From NCBI GenBank assembly GCA_030407315.1, contig JALQPE010002385.1:42499-106498 (forward strand): 64,000 nt of DNA, read 5' to 3'. Positions 1-9,826 of the stretch are shown in pieces. The first letter of the stretch is position 1, and each line of letters starts with the position of its first letter. The notes beneath the pieces are model-generated. The model searched no databases, was not told where the DNA came from, and saw only the letters and a list, made by a program, of their open reading frames with translations. The DNA is from Asparagopsis taxiformis (lineage: Eukaryota; Rhodophyta; Florideophyceae; Bonnemaisoniales; Bonnemaisoniaceae). The translations under genes and the position numbers were made by a program.

Positions 1-738
1 CATCAGACAGCGAACGGTTGTTGAAAACGACGAGCAACTGTCGGAGGCTATCTCGCATCGGTTGGGCGCACTCGACCAAGCTATCTTACTCATACGGTCC
101 TCTTCAACGCACTGGGCTATTTTTGAGTGCGACGGACAGCGCGCACACACGAGAGGCACACAGTGGCGCTGGTGTAAAACGGATGATGCGTTGGGTCGCG
201 TTGAAGAGGAATAAAAAAGCGGAGCGGTGCCAACGCAATGATCAGCACGCAGGGTTTGTCGAGTCTGGCAGTTTGGTCGGCTGCATTGCTGAGAGTGAGT
301 GCAGCCGAGTTGCTGTGGTCTGCACGTTTACCAAAAGGTGAATTAGATCTGGGAGCCGATGGCGACGGCACGGTGCACACGGCGTCGAGCGTCGTCGTCG
401 ATGCCATGATGAAAGTTTCCGCCATTGCCGTCTAAAGAAGATGCTTGTGGAAGGGAGCGCTTTACTGCGATTAAAACGTGTGCGCGGCATGGGCGCGTTG
501 CGTTGACAGGCGGCATGTGTTACAAGCAATGCAAGGCGGTGCGAAGGTAGAACAATATTGTTCGATGGAAGAGGACCAGCTCCCCAAGTTGGATGCAGCA
601 CGCAAACGACGAAAAGTGGCAGCACATGAATTGACATGCGCTCGACATTACAGTTTATGATATCCTGTACACGCGCCGTGTGCGCCGTGTTGAAGCTTTT
701 ACTTATTGTACCGCTGCTGCTATTGCCACGCCCTTCGC
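1..738. other. Left-edge region, no confident gene
   Basis: No recognisable gene. A minus-strand ORF of 102 codons (117-425) starts with an ATG divergent from the gene at 802 and has a Ser/Thr/Ala-rich N-terminus. It contains a donor-like GGTAAAC near position 340, so it could be the first exon of a gene running off the left edge. I see no domain in it. The other ORFs here are overlapping frames without family resemblance. Confidence 0.3.
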
Positions 739-749
739 ATAAATATAAA
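739..749 (+). promoter_or_regulatory. TATA-like box of the C2-like gene
   Basis: ATAAATATAAA lies about 55 bp before the ATG at 802. The ORF could be extended upstream to 706, but that start would precede the TATA-like element, so the box favours 802. Confidence 0.4.
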
Positions 750-801
750 CCGCAGCGCAACACCGACAGCACACATTGTATCCGCCCGCATCGCTCCCAT
801 C

Positions 802-1752
802 ATGGACCCGCACACCCTAACCATAACTCTTCCTCCATCCTCAACTCGTCGTCGACAGCTCACTCTAACCCTTCACATCCCCGCCCTTCATCTCACAAAG
901 ACTACAGACACCTTCCAGCCACCATTTCCGCCGACGACCGCTCTAACGCTACCCGCCTGTCCGCCGCAAACCGCCCTCCATCTGACACTGCACACTGCCC
1001 TCACATCCTACACTACCGTTATTCTCGCCTCGGCCCTCAAGGTCACTCCAGTAGTACTCAACTTTCCGCTCCAGCCGCTGCTCCTGCACGCCGAACCGTG
1101 TGTGCCCGAACTCATCACCCATGTGTCGCACATCCGCATCGGCAGTCGCGGCCTGCTCAATGCGCCCGTGTGTCGTCGCGCCTTCAATCCGCACATCGTG
1201 CTGAGTCGTATGCGCCCCGACGGCTCGTGGGCGCCCTTTTGTCGTGCCGCTCCACGCGCAGAAGTGGCCGGCAGCATTGTGTCGTACGCACCCATGGATG
1301 CCGATAGCACCGCTGTGAGAATCGACGCTTTTCGCGTCGGCAAGTGGCGCGAGAAACTGGTCGGTAGCGCACACTTTTCACTCGCCTACCTCATGGCGCG
1401 TCGGCAGGGCGCAATGTTCTCGCTGAAATTGCGTGGTGTGCGCACCGGCTATTGTGCCGTGCGCAAATGTGAACTGGGTAAAGTGGAGAGTCGCTTCGTA
1501 CTTGACGTGTTCTTCTATGCAGCGGCGGCAACAACGGACGAATTGGGACTGGTCATGGACGACAATGCGTCGGTATCTATGGAACATGTGTTGCGATCGA
1601 GAACGGAATCCATGATGGACGGGAGCAGACGAAGAAGCGGCAAAGTCGCAGGTTCTTCCTTGTTGCAGAGAGCATTGCCGAGAGCGGCGACCTTGTTGAA
1701 ACCGTTTAGAACTGTATCGAGCGCGGCGGACGAATGGAAGGCGGCGAGGTAA
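802..1752 (+). CDS. C2-like (copine-type) domain protein
   Basis: Predicted 316-aa protein, intronless. The first 80 residues are Thr/Leu/Pro-rich. From about residue 105 the pattern resembles the second C2 domain of copines: a short beta strand with IGSRGLL, a loop, then DGSWAPF followed by a strand resembling VRIDAFRVGKWREKLVG and a SLAYLM segment. Such domains usually mediate calcium-dependent membrane binding, but the acidic calcium ligands are not clearly conserved and no copine vWA domain follows, so it may be a calcium-independent membrane adaptor. The C-terminal 80 residues are Ser/Arg-rich and look unstructured. The start at 802 fits the TATA-like element upstream. The family assignment is pattern inference only. 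Confidence 0.55.
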   Translation: MDPHTLTITLPPSSTRRRQLTLTLHIPALHLTKTTDTFQPPFPPTTALTLPACPPQTALHLTLHTALTSYTTVILASALKVTPVVLNFPLQPLLLHAEPCVPELITHVSHIRIGSRGLLNAPVCRRAFNPHIVLSRMRPDGSWAPFCRAAPRAEVAGSIVSYAPMDADSTAVRIDAFRVGKWREKLVGSAHFSLAYLMARRQGAMFSLKLRGVRTGYCAVRKCELGKVESRFVLDVFFYAAAATTDELGLVMDDNASVSMEHVLRSRTESMMDGSRRRSGKVAGSSLLQRALPRAATLLKPFRTVSSAADEWKAAR

Positions 1753-2020
1753 CAGCGATTGGACGTGAGCGCCACACAATGCCAGCCATGTTTCTGCCGC
1801 GAATCGTGTTTATGAAACGATTCACGGAGCGCGTGTGCTCCAGCTCAGCATCTCTGCAACCCTTGAATAATATTTCGATTTTTCGGACCCGACACGTGTG
1901 TGCCTCTCCCTTTGCATTGCCAAATGTTATCTTGCTGCAATTCTAACGACCTCAACTTGTTTATCTTCGCCCCATATCCACTTTTCCCTCTATCCTCCAA
2001 TGTCTCACTAAACGTTCACA

Positions 2021-3274
2021 ATGGCAAGATCTCGATACGATCGTCATGCAATCTCCAGAAAAAAGCGCAAACACCGCAATTCCCCTTTCAAATCCCTCCA
2101 ATTCGCACTCTCCCTTCTCCTCTTTATTGCTTCATCCGCTTTCTTCCTTCGCCAATTCATCACACCCGAGGCCATCCGTCGCACAAACTCAAACCCACGT
2201 CCATCCACTCGCTACCATCGTCCGCAAACAACATTTACAAAGCCACGAAACTGGTTCCCAACCGTCACCTATACTGATCCCAGACCCATTTCTGTCACAG
2301 CCAATTTGCCCGCTATTCTGCAACTGTCCAACACTGAGCCCGACCCATTCAAACCGCTTTCCCTTGACAATATTCCCGACGGTCCCTTCCCACTTCCACC
2401 ACTTGTGGACGCCTCCATAGCTGCCTCCTCGTACAACGCGTCCGCACCCACCGAAACTGCCGGCTCGTCCTGGACCGCTTCGCTTGCCCAGGGCATCATT
2501 TCCGCACTGCCGCTGCATTGGCGTGCCGAAGTGGTACACGCAGTACCGAAAAAGGACGCCGTGGGTGCGGCACCACCGTCCGATGAATCACCCAATTCCA
2601 TTTTTACAGCTCGCCGGAAGGGCGCGTGGATGGGCTGTTCACGCCCGTTTCATCTCGTTTGCAAAGGTGTATATCGCGCGATTAAGATTACAGATTCCAT
2701 TCACGTGCTCGACTTGGCCTGTCAAAATAACATTGGCTGGATGCCGCACATTGTACAGAAATTGCGTATGGAGTTTCGACTCGTGCAACTCACATGTGCT
2801 GTAAAAAGCGATGACATGATTGAATCGCTAAGAATGTCCTATTCGGCAGTTGACAATATCAAGTTTGTGAGACTGGATCCGTTTACTCAACAGTTTCCAA
2901 ACGGTACCGATATGGTTGTTGCGTATCGCTTTTTAGAACATGAAAACTTAATTCGCGCAATGAGATTGTTCAAGAACATCAAAGCAAGTCGCTCAGTTAA
3001 TTTTCTCACCACTGAGTCGTTTATCGATGAGGAGAATATACCAAAGAGAATTGAACGACCAGGCGGCAGGGCAGAATTTGTATTGAGACTGAACACGGGC
3101 GCGCCTCCATTTTCGTTTCCACCACCCACATTCGAATACGAGAATGACGATGAGAATCCAGAATCGGTCCCAATGCAAATCAGTACAGTCAAAGTGGAAG
3201 AGATCTTTGCGGAAAAATTGACACCCAGTATGGAGGATCTTATCGATCCCAGGAAGCGCCATGTTCAAGAATAG
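2021..3274 (+). CDS. Membrane-anchored methyltransferase-like protein
   Basis: Protein of 417 aa. The N-terminus is strongly basic (residues 1-25), followed by one hydrophobic segment at about 26-43, which is the layout of a type II signal anchor; a Golgi or ER location with the C-terminus in the lumen is inferred. After a Pro/Ser-rich stem (45-180) comes a compact domain. It has a VLDLACQ strand at 229-235 resembling SAM-binding motif I and, further on, a DMVVAYRFLEH segment placed like motif IV of Rossmann methyltransferases. No glycine-rich GxGxG is present, so SAM binding is unproven. Golgi methyltransferases that modify sulfated galactans would suit an alga, but nothing in the sequence shows the substrate. 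Confidence 0.5.
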   Translation: MARSRYDRHAISRKKRKHRNSPFKSLQFALSLLLFIASSAFFLRQFITPEAIRRTNSNPRPSTRYHRPQTTFTKPRNWFPTVTYTDPRPISVTANLPAILQLSNTEPDPFKPLSLDNIPDGPFPLPPLVDASIAASSYNASAPTETAGSSWTASLAQGIISALPLHWRAEVVHAVPKKDAVGAAPPSDESPNSIFTARRKGAWMGCSRPFHLVCKGVYRAIKITDSIHVLDLACQNNIGWMPHIVQKLRMEFRLVQLTCAVKSDDMIESLRMSYSAVDNIKFVRLDPFTQQFPNGTDMVVAYRFLEHENLIRAMRLFKNIKASRSVNFLTTESFIDEENIPKRIERPGGRAEFVLRLNTGAPPFSFPPPTFEYENDDENPESVPMQISTVKVEEIFAEKLTPSMEDLIDPRKRHVQE

Positions 3275-3342
3275 TGGAACTGCTGCGTAAACTACTTGCA
3301 AACATTGGAATGAAACAATAGAGATTCGTCAGCCCATAAACA

Positions 3343-3348
3343 TTTATT
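3343..3348 (-). terminator. Poly(A) signal AATAAA of the small minus-strand ORF
   Basis: TTTATT on the plus strand gives AATAAA on the minus strand, about 40 bp after the stop of the ORF at 3387-3602. The convergent gene ends at 3274, so the two 3' UTRs probably overlap. Confidence 0.35.
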
Positions 3349-3386
3349 CGAAATGAGCGTCGCTTTATAGCATCGTCGACTGATAT

Positions 3387-3602
3387 TTAGGATTTGCGGG
3401 TGTGTGCTGCACTCTTTTCAATCATCTGCGTCATGTAGCTGGAGGCTTCCTCTTTCATTTGATCGACCGCTTTCAAAATTCCTTCCAAACCTTGCTGGCG
3501 TTCCACGCTTTGGTGACGTTGCCAGCTGGTAGGATTGTCAGCGTTGGTGGTGTTGATAGAGTGAGAAAGGTTGAGGTCAGTAGACGATTTGTTCGCGTCC
3601 AT
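3387..3602 (-). CDS. Small coiled-coil protein, unknown function
   Basis: ORF of 71 codons beginning MDANKSSTDL. Residues 1-30 are polar and probably disordered. Residues 30-62 form a likely amphipathic helix or coiled coil (QGLEGILKAVDQMKEEASSY). It is divergent from the D-2-hydroxyglutarate dehydrogenase gene, with 264 bp between the two ATGs, and has its own AATAAA downstream. These points favour a genuine small gene over chance. I do not recognise the family. Confidence 0.4.
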   Translation of the reverse strand: MDANKSSTDLNLSHSINTTNADNPTSWQRHQSVERQQGLEGILKAVDQMKEEASSYMTQMIEKSAAHTRKS

Positions 3603-3866
3603 AGCGAAAGAAGTGAGCTGTCACGTTTGTGGCGATTCGTTCAACGTGGACGAGGCAAGTTGAGTTATCATCGACTTGCACCACTATACTCAAATTCAGT
3701 CAAAGAACACGTATAAAATAATTATATTTCATTCCCCCAAATAGTCTTTGAATTGAATTCGTCCGCGTATCGGTCCTCGTCATCCACAAGAGTCAGCGAA
3801 TAAGTTGCTCAGGGAGGCAGACGCGATAACCAAGACCTATTCATTCCACTCTCCATTGTCACCAAC

Positions 3867-5393
3867 ATGCAATATCTTCGATGTGTTGCCTCTTTTAAAT
3901 CGCCTCCAACGAATTGTCGATCCCGCCTATTTTCGGCGCTGCCATTGGAGCGTGATTCACGTTTCAAGACGCTCTCCGCGCTCGACCTGCAGCATTTTCA
4001 GAATCTAATTGGCGAATCCAACGTCATTTCAAATGATGAGGATCTCAAGCCATTCAACGACGACTGGATGGGGCGCTACTCCGGTACCTCCAAACTCGCC
4101 TTGAGGCCAAAGTCGGTCGATGAGGTTGCGCAAATTATGCAGTACTGTAATAACCATCGTATTGCCGTTGTACCACAAGGTGGTAATACTGGTCTTGTTG
4201 GTGGAAGCGTCCCTGTTTTCGATGAGGTCATTTTATCTCTGGCTGGTTTGAACCAAATTGAATCGTTCGATCAAGCATCAGGTGTTGTCGTGACGCAAGC
4301 TGGCGTAGTTTTAGAAGCGCTCGATAATTTCGTTGGTGAAAAGGGTTACAGAGTGCCCTTAGATCTCGGTGCCAAAGGAAGCTGCCATATTGGTGGAAAT
4401 GTTGCAACTAATGCTGGTGGATCTCGCTTTATCCGTTATGGTTCCCTGAAAGGAAGTGTACTCGGCATGGAAGCAGTTCTTCCAGATGGCAGAATTCTTG
4501 ATACCCTCACTACTCTACGGAAGGATAATACAGGCTACGATCTCAAGCAGCTGATGATTGGAGCTGAAGGTACACTTGGCATCATCACTAGAGTGGCGAT
4601 TGCATGTCCCATTAAGAGCAGCAGTGTAGATACTGTGATCTTGAAAGTTAATGACTTTGACAAGGTTACTTCTTTGCTTGTGCGCGCAAAGGAGAAGCTC
4701 GGGGAAATTTTGTCTGCATACGAATTTATGGATACAGAAAGTGTGGATCTTGCAGTGAAGCACCTCTCGCATGTATCTAACCCTATGGCTTGCGATGAAT
4801 CAGGTGAAACATCGCCAGAAGGATCTGGAATGGTTCTTATCGAGTGTGCTGGCAGCAACGCAGATCACAACCGTGAAAAGTTGGAGTCTTTCCTGGAGTC
4901 CGTTTTCGAAGAGGGTATGGTGGAGGATGGTGTTATAGCAGAAAGTGAAACGCAGAGTGCAGCGTTGTGGGAACTTCGAGAAAGTTTACCAGAAGCCGTT
5001 ATCAAGGCTGGGAAAGGTGGTACTTTGAAGTACGATGTCAGCCTTCCGCTTAGTTCTTTCTACGATGCAATTCGAATTGCTCGCGAAAGAGTGAGTGGTA
5101 TTGATGGCGTAAATATCGTAGGTTGGGGACACATTGGAGATGGAAACTTGCACTTGAATGTTGCAATAGACGAGCGCTCGGATGTTGAACAGGTGACAAA
5201 TCTACTCGAGCCATGGATTTACCAGTTCGTCTCAACACATCGGGGAAGTGTAAGTGCAGAGCATGGACTGGGTCAGATGAAAGCTTACGCGATCGGATAT
5301 TCGAAGACTTCTACTGCGATTGATGTAATGCGAACGTTGAAGAGCGCTTTAGACGTGAACGGGATTTGCAATCCATATAAAGTCTTTCCCTAA
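3867..5393 (+). CDS. D2HGDH: D-2-hydroxyglutarate dehydrogenase, mitochondrial
   Basis: 508-aa flavoprotein of the FAD-linked oxidase (PCMH/VAO) family. It should oxidise D-2-hydroxyglutarate to 2-oxoglutarate and pass electrons to ETF, in the mitochondrial matrix. The first ~40 residues are rich in Arg, Ser and hydrophobic residues with almost no acid, as in a mitochondrial presequence. The FAD-binding half (about 70-250) contains VVPQGGNTGLVGGSVPV and the GGNVATNAGG loop. The C-terminal half has HIGDGNLH (His422) and EHGLG (465-469), the metal and substrate site signatures of this subfamily. The length is close to human D2HGDH (521). D-lactate dehydrogenases share the fold, but the loop sequences fit D2HGDH better. 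Intronless. Confidence 0.85.
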   Translation: MQYLRCVASFKSPPTNCRSRLFSALPLERDSRFKTLSALDLQHFQNLIGESNVISNDEDLKPFNDDWMGRYSGTSKLALRPKSVDEVAQIMQYCNNHRIAVVPQGGNTGLVGGSVPVFDEVILSLAGLNQIESFDQASGVVVTQAGVVLEALDNFVGEKGYRVPLDLGAKGSCHIGGNVATNAGGSRFIRYGSLKGSVLGMEAVLPDGRILDTLTTLRKDNTGYDLKQLMIGAEGTLGIITRVAIACPIKSSSVDTVILKVNDFDKVTSLLVRAKEKLGEILSAYEFMDTESVDLAVKHLSHVSNPMACDESGETSPEGSGMVLIECAGSNADHNREKLESFLESVFEEGMVEDGVIAESETQSAALWELRESLPEAVIKAGKGGTLKYDVSLPLSSFYDAIRIARERVSGIDGVNIVGWGHIGDGNLHLNVAIDERSDVEQVTNLLEPWIYQFVSTHRGSVSAEHGLGQMKAYAIGYSKTSTAIDVMRTLKSALDVNGICNPYKVFP

Positions 5394-5489
5394 GAATTGT
5401 AAATTATCTTTGCGGCCATGAAGTACTCTAATGCGAAGCCGCTATAACTTGCCGATATCGACCTCCGTTTACTGTTATTCTGTTTGGAG

Positions 5490-5864
5490 GTAAGCACTTG
5501 CAATGATTGCAAACGCATGCAACGTACATATCGGGGGATTTCGCTCTCATCGTCTATCATGTCACTATTTTTATAGAATTTGTACCCACTCACAATGTCA
5601 CGGTCATCGTTCAGATACACAGGAATGGGAACAATTTGCATGGCAATCAACGCAAACTATGTTCCTTTCAGACAATGAGGGGTTTGTCAAGACGCTGCCG
5701 CTTGCGGCTTCGCGATGATTAGCTAGCATAGTATTTTGGCGCGCATCTGTTTTTGAGTTAATTTTCCATTAGAATTTAAAAGATCGTAGTGGTCTTTATT
5801 GCAAAATGTGTGGGCGTTTAGTTGATCCATTCTTTGTCCAACGATTCGGTTTTCTTCTTTTCAG
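5490..5864 (+). other. Candidate 5'-UTR intron of the ARP gene
   Basis: An AG|GTAAGC donor at 5488-5495 and a polypyrimidine TTTTCTTCTTTTCAG acceptor ending at 5864 would define a 375-bp intron. It lies between the end of the dehydrogenase gene and the ATG at 5906. The upstream exon has only a very short ORF, so the intron would be untranslated. No transcript evidence is available. Confidence 0.35.
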
Positions 5865-5905
5865 AGGTCCAAGCTCCTGCGCTCGAACATCAAACGCTAT
5901 TGAAT

Positions 5906-7261
5906 ATGTATCAAGTGGAGGGAACTGTTCCCAGCGTTGTGATTGACGCAGGATCACATACCTTGAAAGGTGGAACTGCCGGAGAAGACCTTCCGCATAT
6001 CCTCATCCCATCTGTTCTGGCCCGCGAATTGGAAACCTCCGAAAGTGAGCAAGGTTCTACGAAGCCCAAGTATAAAAAGACGTCAGCAGGAGAGTATGCT
6101 GTGAAAGTGCGAAGAGACAACGTCGATGTTGCTACTCCTTTTGGTTCGGATGGGCTCGTAGAAAATTGGGATCTGTTCGAAACTCTGCTTGGGCACACAC
6201 TACGAAATGAAATGCGGGTTGAGACGCGAGAAAATGCCCTACTATTCGCGGAGCCCAACCACAATGGGCGCAAGGCTCGTGAGCGAATTGCAGAAATGAT
6301 CTTTGAAAAGTTTGAGGTGCCCGCAGTCTATCTCGCCCGCACAGCCGTTCTAGCAGCGTATGCGAATGGCAGAACGACCGGTATTGTTCTCGATGTTGGC
6401 TACTCGGGAACGAGTGCTGTACCCGTTGAGGATGGCGCCATTGTAAAGAACAAGTTCATCAGATCTGCAGCTGGAGGTCGTGCGTTAAATGATGCTTTGA
6501 GTGCCCATTTGCGAAAGGAAAGCATCAAGTTGCGTCCGCTGTGGTCGTATAAACGCACCATTACTGGAACCGAGGGGATGGATGAAGATACAATGGTCAG
6601 AAAGTCGAAGATTGAGGAACTTTCTTTCCCCGGCACCACGTCATCATTTGAGAAGTACTCTTACATGGGACTTCTTGAGGAGGTTAAAGCAAGTCTATGC
6701 GTTGTACATGAGAATCCATCGATCGACCTCACATCGCTTCCGGTTGCTTCTGACATATTTGAGCTTCCAGATGGCAACACAATTGAAATGGGCAAAGAAC
6801 GATTTGCACTAACGGAGAATACTTTGTTTTCGAATCTTCCACACATTTCTACTGAGACTAGTCTAGACACGAGGCTATCGTACGTCAACCAATTCATGAG
6901 CGGCTCAAGACAAAACGGTGGTTCAGCAAACCAGCCAAAGCATTCTGATGGATTGGCTGGTCTTGTAATCGATGCAATCCGACTGTGTGACGCGTCAGTG
7001 CATAGAGATATGTATGCTGGTGTTTGTCTCACTGGAGGAACTTCTGACATGGGCGGTTTATTTGAACGACTGAGTTTTGGACTCCTCGCCAAGTATCATA
7101 AAGTACGTGTGCTGGCGGCAACAGGAAGTCATGAACGTAAGTATTGCGCTTGGACGGGTGGAAGCATTCTGGCGACATTCTCTGAATTTCAGAAGATGTG
7201 GTTCTCGCGCAGCGAATACGATGAAAATGGCTCATCGTTTGTTCACAGAAAGTGTCAATAG
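5906..7261 (+). CDS. Actin-related protein, ARP4/BAF53-like
   Basis: 451-aa member of the actin superfamily. The N-terminus has the nucleotide-binding phosphate 1 strand as VVIDAGSHTLKGGTAGED. A long acidic insertion follows, and then GLVENWDLFETLLGHT, NALLFAEPNHN and TAVLAAYANGRTTGIVLDVG, which match ARP4/actin-like 6 better than conventional actin. The C-terminus has the CLTGGTSDMGGLFERL loop and an AWTGGSILATF segment typical of the group. ARP4 proteins are nuclear subunits of INO80, SWR1, NuA4 and BAF-type complexes and bind actin and the HSA helix; that role is inferred here. The start at 5906 is used because the extra 28 upstream codons span a probable splice acceptor. Confidence 0.75.
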   Translation: MYQVEGTVPSVVIDAGSHTLKGGTAGEDLPHILIPSVLARELETSESEQGSTKPKYKKTSAGEYAVKVRRDNVDVATPFGSDGLVENWDLFETLLGHTLRNEMRVETRENALLFAEPNHNGRKARERIAEMIFEKFEVPAVYLARTAVLAAYANGRTTGIVLDVGYSGTSAVPVEDGAIVKNKFIRSAAGGRALNDALSAHLRKESIKLRPLWSYKRTITGTEGMDEDTMVRKSKIEELSFPGTTSSFEKYSYMGLLEEVKASLCVVHENPSIDLTSLPVASDIFELPDGNTIEMGKERFALTENTLFSNLPHISTETSLDTRLSYVNQFMSGSRQNGGSANQPKHSDGLAGLVIDAIRLCDASVHRDMYAGVCLTGGTSDMGGLFERLSFGLLAKYHKVRVLAATGSHERKYCAWTGGSILATFSEFQKMWFSRSEYDENGSSFVHRKCQ

Positions 7262-7575
7262 CGGTGAACTTTTCATAGGTTGTAAAGTATGGAATGTAAA
7301 TATGAAGCAGTTGATATATGTCCATGGATGTCGCTAGTTTACAAAGAGACAAAAGCTTTGCGGTGCTGTGCTGTGCTGCGCTCGCGTAACATGTATGAAT
7401 TGATTCGAATCAAGTCAGTTTGAGATACACAACAACAGAGGGTGGAAAGCTTGCAGCGCATCAACACCATGTTCTAAGCCGTTCCGGCACACACGACTGG
7501 ATTGCGCATTGTGGAAAATGGGGTGAGGTTCGAATTAAGCGAGGATATATAATCTATAAAGTGGGGGTAAGAGAA

Positions 7576-8296
7576 TCAACTTTTGGTTTTTGCCGTTTGG
7601 TCCTCATCGAGGGCTGACGTTTGAGCAGAAGTTACAAGAGCGGCTGCAGTAGAAGCAGATGATTTCTTCGATCCGTGGTCAATGAGCCATTGCAGCGTGA
7701 CATCAATGTTGGTGCTATTCTTGGCGGAGATGGAATATACGGAGACATCATGATTGTTAATATCCTTCAAACCAAATATATCCACAAGTTCATCAATATC
7801 CTTCACAGCACCCGGCAGGTCACTCTTGTTCGCAAGAACGAGTACAGGAATGCCGTCCAGAGCGCGGCGCGACAAAATATCCTGCAGTTCTACACGTGCT
7901 GTTTCGAAGCGGTCTTCGTCCGCTGCATCCACAACAAAAACAACGGCTGATACTCCACGACAGTAGCGTTCCCACATAGTACGAAAGCGTGCCTGACCTC
8001 CCAAATCCCACATTTTGAGCGTGACACCGCCCTTTTGAACGCGACGCATGTTGAATCCTACGGTAGGAATTCGATCATCTGTAAAGTCTCCGGTTGAGAT
8101 GAGGTTCACCAACGTTGTCTTTCCAGCATTCTGGAGGCCAAGAATTGTGAGTTCCATTTCCTGCTGGAAAAACAAACTGTTTTGTATGTCACAAATGGTC
8201 AGACAACAACCTTACACGGTACATAGCTAAAAATGTGAATGCAGCGACTTACTTTTGAAGCCATTCGAGAATGCTTTGCCACAGTGTGGAGAACAT
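7576..8296 (-). CDS. ARL8: ARL8-like small GTPase (two exons)
   Basis: Two exons read on the minus strand: exon 1 8296-8253 and exon 2 8176-7576, separated by a 76-bp intron. The product is 214 aa. Exon 1 encodes an amphipathic N-terminal helix (MFSTLWQSILEWLQ) and exon 2 opens with LFFQQEMEL, matching the ARL8 N-terminus segment by segment. GTPase motifs are intact: G1 GLQNAGKT, switch I threonine in RIPTVGFNM, G3 WDLGGQ, G4 NKSD and a G5-like SAK. There is no N-myristoylation glycine, as expected for ARL8, which uses an acetylated N-terminus. ARL8 acts on lysosomes, vacuoles and endosomes and on kinesin-linked vesicle transport. The tail after about residue 190 is Ser/Ala/Thr-rich and longer than usual. 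It diverges from the AAA ATPase gene at 8585. Confidence 0.85.
8177..8252 (-). other. ARL8 spliceosomal intron (76 bp)
   Basis: On the minus strand the intron begins AA|GTAAGT and ends ACAAAACAG|TTTG. It contains GTCTGAC, a reasonable branch site, 15-25 nt before the acceptor. Joining the exons restores codon phase (2+1) and yields the conserved ARL8 N-terminus. The more pyrimidine-rich TTTTTCCAG just downstream does not preserve frame. Confidence 0.8.
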
Positions 8297-8584
8297 GATT
8301 CTTGGTGAAGAAGAGACGAATTGAGGTGAAGACGTTGGTAAGAACTTGGGGCGCAACAGACTTGCATCGGTGAATTATACCTTCCGTTGAGTCAGTGTCC
8401 TGTTGACAGCCTGTCCCACATAATGGCAATTATGATATATCCACATCAGCCAATCACATCACGAGAGCCTACGGCCGCATTGAGTGCCACAGCGTTGTCA
8501 TCTCTTCCAAGTCGTTGTTTATTGCTTTCATTCGTTGCGGCATTTCTGCACCACAAGACCTCCCCCAATTCCTCTAGCTCCGAA

Positions 8585-9826
8585 ATGGCGCGACAATCCG
8601 CTTTGGCCGACGCCGACAGTCAAGGCTCCGACAATGGACCCAGCCTGCTGGAAGTTCTCTCACGCGAGCTCATCTCCGCTGCCTTTGCAATTTTTGGCAT
8701 ATACGTCAGCGCGAAAATCATGAAACGCGTCCTAGACCCCAATTCCGAATCTCGAGAACGCTCACGACAACGCCGCGAACAGGTCATACTCCGTTTGCGA
8801 AGAACCGGTGTTCCTGCTGATGCCTTGCGAAGCCTCGGCCCTGCGGAAGACGCACTGTTGCACGAGCTCGTCTTTCCAGAAGACATTACAAGTTCCTTCG
8901 AGTCCGTTGGCGGTCTCGCGTACGCAAAGGAGACACTCCGGGAGCTCATTGTTTACCCATTACTTTACCCAGAGGTATATCAATCTGGCAGCTCATTGCT
9001 GTCGCCCCCAAAGGGAATCCTGCTCTATGGCCCGCCCGGCACCGGAAAGACAATGCTTGCAAAGGCGCTTGCGAAAGAAAGCGGTGCCAATTTCATGGCT
9101 TTGTCTCCCAGCTCACTGTTGTCCAAATGGCTTGGCGATACAGAGCAGCTCGCGCGCGCAGTGTTTTCCTTGGCGCGACGTGTGCAACCAACTATTATCT
9201 TCATCGATGAAATTGACGGGTTGTTCAGGGAAAGGTCTTCTTCGGAACATGAGGTTCATAAGAATCTGAAAGCGGAATTCATGCAATTGTGGGACGGCCT
9301 GACAACGGATGACCGTATGAATCAGGTGGTAGTTCTTGGCGCCACGAACAGACCATACGATGTCGATCCAGCCATTTTACGACGGATGCCACGTCCGTTC
9401 AAGGTTGCGCTTCCGACAAATCCAGAGCGAGTGGAGATTCTACAAAAGGTGTTGGCGGGCGTGAAATTGGAAGACAACTTTGCGTACCAGGCTGTAGCAG
9501 ATGTCACGGAGGGATACTCCGGGTCGGATTTGAAGGAACTGTGTCGGGCTGCAATGATGCATCCTGTCAGAGAATCTTTGCATGTCACAGCGAGAAATAG
9601 ACGCATGCAGTTTGTAGCACCACAGGAAGGTGCCATTGCAGAACCGGAAAAGTTGAGAGCACTGAAGGTTGGGGACGTACTCAGGGCTAGAAGTGAGGTT
9701 TCGAGAACACAAGATGCGAGCGCAGAGTATCAGGAAGCGATGGAAATGAACAACTCGGCTGGTCAGGTTGAAAGTGCAATGCAATTGTTAAAGATGTTTG
9801 CGCAGGGACCAGTTCAGTTTGACTAA
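8585..9826 (+). CDS. Msp1/ATAD1-type AAA ATPase
   Basis: 413-aa AAA protein with one N-terminal hydrophobic segment (about 29-46, LISAAFAIFGIYVSAKIM), then a basic linker and a single AAA module. Walker A is GPPGTGKT (about 149-156), Walker B IIFIDEID (about 203-210), and the second region of homology includes ATNRPYDVDPAILRRMPRPF. The linker FESVGGLAYAKETLRELIVYPLLYP is characteristic of Msp1/ATAD1. This family extracts mislocalised tail-anchored proteins from the mitochondrial outer and peroxisomal membranes. The upstream frame is open to 8387, but the start at 8585 places the membrane anchor where the family has it. The C-terminal extension of about 50 residues is longer than in yeast Msp1. 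Confidence 0.85.
   Translation: MARQSALADADSQGSDNGPSLLEVLSRELISAAFAIFGIYVSAKIMKRVLDPNSESRERSRQRREQVILRLRRTGVPADALRSLGPAEDALLHELVFPEDITSSFESVGGLAYAKETLRELIVYPLLYPEVYQSGSSLLSPPKGILLYGPPGTGKTMLAKALAKESGANFMALSPSSLLSKWLGDTEQLARAVFSLARRVQPTIIFIDEIDGLFRERSSSEHEVHKNLKAEFMQLWDGLTTDDRMNQVVVLGATNRPYDVDPAILRRMPRPFKVALPTNPERVEILQKVLAGVKLEDNFAYQAVADVTEGYSGSDLKELCRAAMMHPVRESLHVTARNRRMQFVAPQEGAIAEPEKLRALKVGDVLRARSEVSRTQDASAEYQEAMEMNNSAGQVESAMQLLKMFAQGPVQFD

Noticed and set aside
242..1381. Overlapping ORFs antisense or shifted relative to the C2-like gene
   Set aside because: They follow from the high GC of that gene and show no independent protein features.
7576..8175. ARL8 as a single-exon gene starting at a TTG codon
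   Set aside because: The codon is not an ATG, and the upstream 44-nt exon plus a proper intron give a complete family-like N-terminus in phase.
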